Shown here: piece after piece, positions 57,926-64,000 of the stretch
Numbering within the stretch: position 1 is the stretch's first letter
Layout: the number at the start of each line of letters is the position of its first letter
Assembly (NCBI RefSeq): GCF_051014685.1
Contig: NC_135055.1
Span: 5,506,001 to 5,570,000 of the forward strand
Reading direction: 5' to 3'
Source: Ptiloglossa arizonensis
Taxonomy: Eukaryota; Arthropoda; Insecta; Hymenoptera; Colletidae
DNA: 64,000 nt
The notes under the pieces: generated by a model
Database searches by the model: none
What the model saw: only the letters and a program-made list of their open reading frames with translations
What the model was told of the DNA's origin: nothing
Position numbers and translations under genes: made by a program

Positions 57926-59612
57926 ACCACGTTACAAATGTTTGGAATTGCGCATTCCGAATATATTTGCATGCACACAAACAATAATTCGATATGTAGA
58001 ATAATATTTATTTATTTTATCGCACGGTAGGGAATATCATACAAATGTAATTACTTATCTTTAATGTCGGTAAATTTATGATGGTGGCGCTATCTATTGG
58101 TGGGAATAAGAACAATTCCTCAACAAACTTGAGCGTTTCTCCGCCAGGTGTTTTCACACCTTAAGTGTAGTTTACTTATTCTCCAGTAGATGCCAGATCA
58201 CTTCATCGCCGTGTGACATATGTGTGTCACTGAGCGTTCGAAATATATATGCATATGTACAAACTATTTTTTCGATATGTAGAGAAATATTCATTTATTT
58301 TATCGCACGGTTACTTCGATTGTCTTTGTTCGATCTAACAAATATTTCCAGAAAGTGATGACCCTCAAGCCATTATTTATACTAGAACATTGTTAATAAT
58401 TGTTTAATCTACGGTCCCACGACGATTGTTAAGAAGTATGATAAATAAACATCAAGATATTGCGAAATCTGCGAAGGCGCCCGGTTTCGGTGAATGTTTG
58501 TTCATTTCCGCGATTGTTATTAACATTTACGCATGTTTCCAATATTAATCGAACAATGTGCACCTTGTTTGTATATTGTAAATCATTTATTATTTTGTAA
58601 ATATTAATTTCGATTAAAAATCGAAAAACATATGAAAACCACGTTTTACTTTAATTTTCGATCACATTTAATTTCTATAGGCAAATCAATCATTGACAAT
58701 GTACAACTAAGATGTATTCTCTAACATAAATGTTCGGAACGTGCGTAAATGTTAAAAACAATCGCGTTTAGGATCGAATATTCACCGAAACCGGTCGCCT
58801 TCGCAGATTTCACAATATCGTTATGTTTATTTATCACAATTATTAACAACTGTTATAGGACCATAGTTGAAACAGTTATAAACAATGTCCCAATATAAAT
58901 AATGGCTCGAAGTATCATTTTGTTGAAGAATTCTTCGTTCGCGTAGAAATTTTTCATTTAGGTCCCACCGACATTGTCAAGGCTACACACATTGTTTATC
59001 GATTCACGAGTGCCCATCAGGACGATTTTTCTATTTAAAAAAGCGATTAATTGAATTCCGACGCTTTTAAGTAAAAGATGCAACTTCTACACGTATTGTG
59101 TAAATTATCAGAATTAAACAAATGCTAAACTAATGTACCAAATAGACAATTATTAGTTTCCATGCTTTAAAACTATACGAAACACGTTTTTACTTCGAAT
59201 CTCGATCAAAATAAATTTCTATAAGTTACTTAATCATTTGTAGTGCATAAATAAAATGCACATTGTTCGATTAATATTGGGAACATGCATAAATCTTAGT
59301 AACAATCGCAGAAACTAACAAATATGTTCTCCAAGGGACGGCAACCCATATAATTACCACGTTACAAATGTTTGGAATTGCGCATTCCGAATATATTTGC
59401 ATGCATACAAACAATAATTCGATATGTAGAGTAATATTTATTTATTTTATCGCACGGTAGGGAATATCATACAAATGTAACTACTTATCTTTAATGTCGG
59501 TAAATTTATGCTGGTGGCGCTATCTATTGGTGGGAATAAGAACAATTCCTCAACAAACTTGAGCGTTTCTCCGCCAGGTGTTTTCACACCTTAAGTGTAG
59601 TTTACCTATTCT

Positions 59613-59625
59613 CCAGTAGATGGCA
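59613..59625 (+). promoter_or_regulatory. CTCF-like site
   Basis: Mirror of 47,316-47,328. The equivalent site one unit to the left (58,183-58,195) is broken by a single base, as in the other arm. Confidence 0.4.
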
Positions 59626-61042
59626 ACTCACTTCATTGCCGTGTGACATATGTGTGTCACTGAGCGTTCGATATATATATGCATATATACAAACTATTCT
59701 TTCGATATGTAGAGAAACATTCATTTATTTTATCGCATGGTTACTTCGATTGCCTTTGTTCGATCGAACGAATATTTCCAGAAAGTGATGACTTTCAAGC
59801 CATTATTTATACTAGAACATTGTTAATAATTGTTTAATCTACGGTCCCACGACGATTGTTAAGAAGTATGATAAATAAACATCAAGATATTGCGAAATCT
59901 GCGAAGGCGCCCGGTTTCGGTGAATGTTTGTTCATTTCCGCGATTGTTATTAACATTTACGCATGTTTCCAATATTAATCGAACAATGTGCACCTTGTTT
60001 GTATATTGTAAATCATTTATTATTTTGTAAATATTAATTTCGATTAAAAATCGAAAAACATATGAAAACCACGTTTTACTTTAATTTTCGATCACATTTA
60101 ATTTCTATAGGCAAATCAATCATTGACAATGTACAACTAAGATGTATTCTCTAACATAAATGTTCGGAACGTGCGTAAATGTTAAAAACAATCGCGTTTA
60201 GGATCGAATATTCACCGAAACCGGTCGCCTTCGCAGATTTCACAATATCGTTATGTTTATTTATCACAATTATTAACAACTGTTATAGGACCATAGTTGA
60301 AACAGTTATAAACAATGTCCCAATATAAATAATGGCTCGAAGTATCATTTTGTTGAAGAATTCTTCGTTCGCGTAGAAATTTTTCATTTAGGTCCCACCG
60401 ACATTGTCAAGGCTACACACATTGTTTATCGATTCACGAGTGCCCATCAGGACGATTTTTCTATTTAAAAAAGCGATTAATTGAATTCCCACGCTTTTAA
60501 GTAAAAAACGCAACTTCTACACGTATTGTGTAAATTATAAGAATTAAACAAATGCTAAACTAATGTACCAAATAGACAATTATTAGTTTCCATTCTTTAA
60601 AACTTTACGAAACACGTTTTTTCTTCGAATCTCGTTCAAAATCAATTTCTATAAGTTACTGAATCATCTGTAGTGCATAAATAAAATGCACATTGTTCGA
60701 TTAATATTGGGAACATGCATAAATGTTAGAAACAATCGCGAAAATTAACAAATATGTTCTCCAAGGGACGGCAACCCATATAATTACCACGATACAAATG
60801 TTTGGAATTGCGCAATCCGAATATATTTGCATGCATACAAACAATAATTCGATATGTAGAGTAATATTTATTTATTTTATCGCATGGTAGGGAATATCAT
60901 ACAAATGTAATTACTTATCTTTAATGTCGGTAAATTTATGCTGGTGGCGCTTTCTATTGGTGGGAATAAGAACAATTCCACAACAAACTTGAGCGTTTCT
61001 CCGCCAGGTGTTTTCACACCTTAAGTGTAGTTTACCTATTCT

Positions 61043-61055
61043 CCAGTAGATGGCA
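61043..61055 (+). promoter_or_regulatory. CTCF-like site
   Basis: Mirror of 45,886-45,898; CCAGTAGATGGCA on the plus strand. Confidence 0.4.
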
Positions 61056-61460
61056 ACTCACTTCATTGCCGTGTGACATATGTGTGTCACTGAGCGTTCG
61101 ATATATATATGCATATATACAAACTATTCTTTCGATATGTAGAGAAATATTCATTTATTTTATCGCATGGTTACTTCGATTGTCTTTGTTCGATCTAACG
61201 AATATTTCCAGAAAGTGATGACTTTCAAGCCATTATTTATACTAGAACATTGTTAATAATTGTTTAATCTACGGTCCCACGACGATTGTTAAGAAGTATG
61301 ATAAATAAACATCAAGATATTGCGAAATCTGCGAAGGCGCCCGGTTTCGGTGAATGTTTGTTCATTTCCGCGTTTGTTATTAACATTTACGCATGTTTCC
61401 AATATTAATCGAACAATGTGCACCTTGTTTGTATATTGTAAATCATTTATTACTTTGTAA

Positions 61461-63059
61461 ATATTAATTTCGATTAAAAATCGAAAAACATATGAAAACC
61501 ACGTTTTACTTTAATTTTCGATCACATTTAATTTCTATAGCAAAACAATCATTTACAATGTACAACTAAGATGCATTCTCTAACATAAATGTTCGGAACG
61601 TGCGTAAATGTTAAAAACAATCGCGTTTAGGATCGAATATTCACCGAAACCGGTCGCCTTCGCAGATTTCGCAATATCGTGATGTTTATTTATCACAATT
61701 ATTAACAACTGTTATAGGACCATAGTTGAAACAATTATTAACAATGTCCCAATATAAATAATGGCTCGAAGTATCATTTTGTTGAAGAATTCTTCGTTCG
61801 CGATGAAATTTTTCATTTAGGTCCAACCGACATTGTCAAGGCTACACACATTGTTTATCGATTCACGAGTGCCCATCAGGACGATTTTTCTATTTAAAAA
61901 AGCGATTAATTGAATTCCGACGCTTTTAAGTAAAAGATGCAACTTCTACACGTATTGTGTAAATTATCAGAATTAAACAAATGCTAAACTAATGTACCAA
62001 ATAGACAATTATTAGTTTCCATGCTTTAAAACTATACGAAACACGTTTTTACTTCGAATCTCGATCAAAATAAATTTCTATAAGTTACTTAATCATTTGT
62101 AGTGCATAAATAAAATGCACATTGTTCGATTAATATTGGGAACATGCGTAAATGTTAATAACAATTGCGGAAATGAACAAACATTCACCGGAACCGTTTA
62201 CCTTCGCAAATTGATGTTTATTTATCATTTTTATTAACAATCATCGTAGGACCGTAGTTTAAACGATTAGTAACAATTTTCTAGTGTAAATAATGGCTTA
62301 AAACGTCATTTCGTTGAAATATTCTTTGTTCGCGAAGGAATTTTTCCTTGCGATCCAACTGTCATTTTCAAGGCTACACGTATCGATTATCGATTTACGA
62401 GTATTCATCGCGATGATGTTTCTATCTAGAAAAGCAACTAATTGAATTTCGTCGCTTTTAAGTAAAAAATGCAACTTCTTCGCGTCTTGTGTATATTATA
62501 AAAATTAAATAAATGCTAAACTAATGTATTTAAAAAACAATTGTTACTTTTCATGCTTTGAAACATTAAGAAACACGTTTATACCTCGAAGCTCGATCAA
62601 AATTAATTGCTGTAGGAGAATCGATCTTTTTTAATGCATAAATAAGATGCACATTGTTCGATTAAGATTGGGAACATGCACAAATGTTAGTAACAATTGC
62701 AGAAATGAACAATCATTCACCGACATCGTTCGCCTTCGAAGATTTCGCAATATCTCGAGGTTTATTTATCATATTTATTAACAACCGTCGTAGGACCATA
62801 CTGTAGACTATTATTAACAATGTCCTAGTATAAATAATGGCTTAAAATATCATTTCGTTGAAATATTCTTTGTTCGCGAAGGAATTTTTCGCTGAGATCC
62901 AACTGACATTTTCAAAGGCTACAGGTATCGATTATCGATTCACAAAAACCGTTCGCCTTCGAAAATTTCGCAATATCTTGATATTTATTTATCATATTTA
63001 TTATCAACCGTCGTAGGACCGTAGATTAAACAATTATTAACATTGTTCTAGTATAAATA
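61461..63059. repeat. Satellite monomers, inverted, with an extra piece on this side
   Basis: Mirror of 44,101-45,480 to about 62,712. After that comes an additional 191-bp monomer piece (about 62,760-62,950) that has no partner on the left and shifts the symmetry sum from 106,941 to 107,132. Confidence 0.8.
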
Positions 63060-63145
63060 ATGGCTAAAAAGCCATCAATTTGTTGAAATATTCGATTAGA
63101 TCGAACAAAGACAATGGAAGTAACGGTAAGTGACCTTGCGAAGGG

Positions 63146-63210
63146 TATATAAGGAGCCCCCGGTTGTTTAAAATTTCATTCTTCCTGGAGCCTCCGAGGT
63201 GGACGGATCT
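63146..63210 (+). promoter_or_regulatory. Core promoter: TATA, initiator, downstream element
   Basis: TATATAAG (63,146-63,153), TCATTC (63,176-63,181, A at 63,178) and GGATCT (63,205-63,210, +28 to +33) keep exact spacing although the DNA between them and upstream differs from the inner copies, including loss of one arm of the GTCACT hairpin. Confidence 0.6.
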
Positions 63211-64000
63211 CTTCGTTTTAGGTTTACGGAAGCGGGGCCCCCCCATCTTGGTAACCGGTACTGGCCGCCGGTAGGCGGTAGTCAGTACTGGCGACCATTC
63301 TCTCAATCCTTTCCTTGGTTTTTAATTGTTTCTTTGTGTAATTTATTTTATTTGTTCTCTGATTTTACTTTGTACTTCTTTTTCCATGTTTATTTTTTTG
63401 TTATTCTTGCCTTTATTTCCTTTGTTACTGCATGACTGTATTTAATCACTAAACAACTTCATTTCTATTTTCTATCATTTTTCTATCATGCCTTGACTTT
63501 AGGTTTCTCTTAGATAGGCACACAGGAGAACGAAGAACGAAGAACGAAGAACGAAGAACGAAGAACGAAGAACGAAGAACGAAGAACGAAGAACGAAGAA
63601 CGAAGAACGACTAAGTTAGTTTTAAGGCCACCATGTACAAATATTTGTGATCTGCCGAGCAATTATCCAATCTTTAGCTTATTTTTACTCGCTTGCTCGT
63701 TTCTCAGTCCGGCCACCTCTGCTTGTTGCATAAGCAAGTGACCGGCCGTGGAGGTGGACCGAACGGTCGATCGTCGTCTCTTCTGGTGCGTCCGCTTTGA
63801 GAGAGAACATGCTGCGAACACAGGGGCAGGTGTTCGCACCGGTCCCTGCGGAAGCCCTTGTGCCACAAGACCCTCTCTTCGTCATCCTTCGTAAGTCAGG
63901 TCCACGCTTTGCGTGGTTCCTGACGCGGAGTTGGGAGAAATGGGGCACTCTATATGAGTGGACGGCGTCGCGCATTTCCTTGAAAATCGGGCCCACTGAG
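63178..64000 (+). ncRNA. Candidate structured non-coding RNA, outer right copy (partial)
   Basis: Predicted start at 63,178; the 3' end is outside the window. The hairpins corresponding to 55,638-55,887 are present, with small changes (for example a loop change in the CACTC hairpin and a C-A mismatch in the first hairpin). The minus-strand frames at 63,663-63,996 overlap each other in different frames and are not accepted. Confidence 0.4.
63526..63609 (+). repeat. (GAAGAAC)n heptamer tract, about 11-12 units
   Basis: Same position in the element as in the other copies. In this copy it runs almost directly into AAGTTAGTTTTAAGGCCACC, so a segment of about 50 bases present in the inner copies (about 55,495-55,545) is missing. 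Confidence 0.95.

Larger units (their letters stand above)
57926..61460. repeat. Higher-order repeat, 1,430-bp unit, inverted
   Basis: Mirror of 45,481-49,015. CTTGTTTGTATATTGTA ends at 58,580, 60,010 and 61,440, exactly 1,430 bp apart. Confidence 0.9.
53842..62712 (-). repeat. Right arm of the large palindrome
   Basis: Reverse complement of 44,229-53,113, length 8,871 against 8,885 bases. In mirror order it contains satellites, structured element, 258-bp segment, module and higher-order repeats. Beyond 62,712 the symmetry continues with many mismatches and a 191-bp extra monomer piece (about 62,760-62,950) not present on the left. Confidence 0.95.
63060..64000 (+). repeat. Structured repeat element, outer right copy, cut by window end
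   Basis: Inverted and clearly diverged relative to 42,941-44,100. It contains promoter, nested hairpin, heptamer tract and the first half of the stem-loop region. The terminal hairpin and AATAAA would lie beyond the window. Confidence 0.8.

Overview
This is eukaryotic nuclear DNA, most likely from an insect and plausibly a bee or other hymenopteran. That assignment is inference. It rests on an AT-rich background broken by GC-rich, CpG-rich patches, scattered AACCTAACC/TTAGG-like pentamers, a decayed mariner transposon, and arthropod-type core promoter motifs (TATA, TCATTC initiator, downstream promoter element). I see no bacterial gene organisation, no rRNA, no convincing tRNA, no CRISPR array and no complete protein-coding gene that I can name.

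Positions 1 to about 41,300 read as intergenic or intronic DNA. AT-rich stretches alternate with GC-rich patches (about 0.4-1.05, 3.9-4.9, 10.3-11.4, 13.4-13.9, 15.5-16.2, 20.3-21.0, 22.5-23.9, 25.4-26.2, 27.6-28.1, 30.8-31.4, 33.2-35.9 and 37.1-38.4 kb). The patches contain overlapping low-complexity open frames that I do not accept as genes. Between them lie at least eight unrelated local tandem arrays with units of about 163, 128, 177, 195, 160, 300, 73/32 and 119 bp. Weak coding candidates are a possible first exon at 19,419-19,528 (+), an 87-residue frame at 29,523-29,786 (-) and a 195-residue frame at 36,192-36,779 (+).

Positions 41,372-42,107 hold a truncated mariner element. It stops exactly where a different repeat family begins.

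Positions 42,108-64,000 form a large inverted-repeat domain. Two arms of about 8.9 kb (44,229-53,113 and 53,842-62,712) are near-identical reverse complements around a 728-bp spacer. A looser symmetry continues outward to the window edge. The arms are made of an AT-rich satellite monomer of about 544 bp, a 1,430-bp higher-order repeat that contains inverted monomer pieces and CTCF-like motifs, and a distinct element present four times (two inner, one outer left, one outer right cut by the window end).

The distinct element is the most interesting thing here. Each copy has a TATA box, a TCATTC initiator and a GGATCT downstream element at textbook spacing. Downstream come a (GAAGAAC)n tract, a long run of strong stem-loops, a terminal 20-bp hairpin and an AATAAA signal. 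It has no conserved open frame on the promoter strand. I propose it as an RNA polymerase II-transcribed, structured, non-coding repeat of about 1.3 kb. All four copies point away from the palindrome centre.
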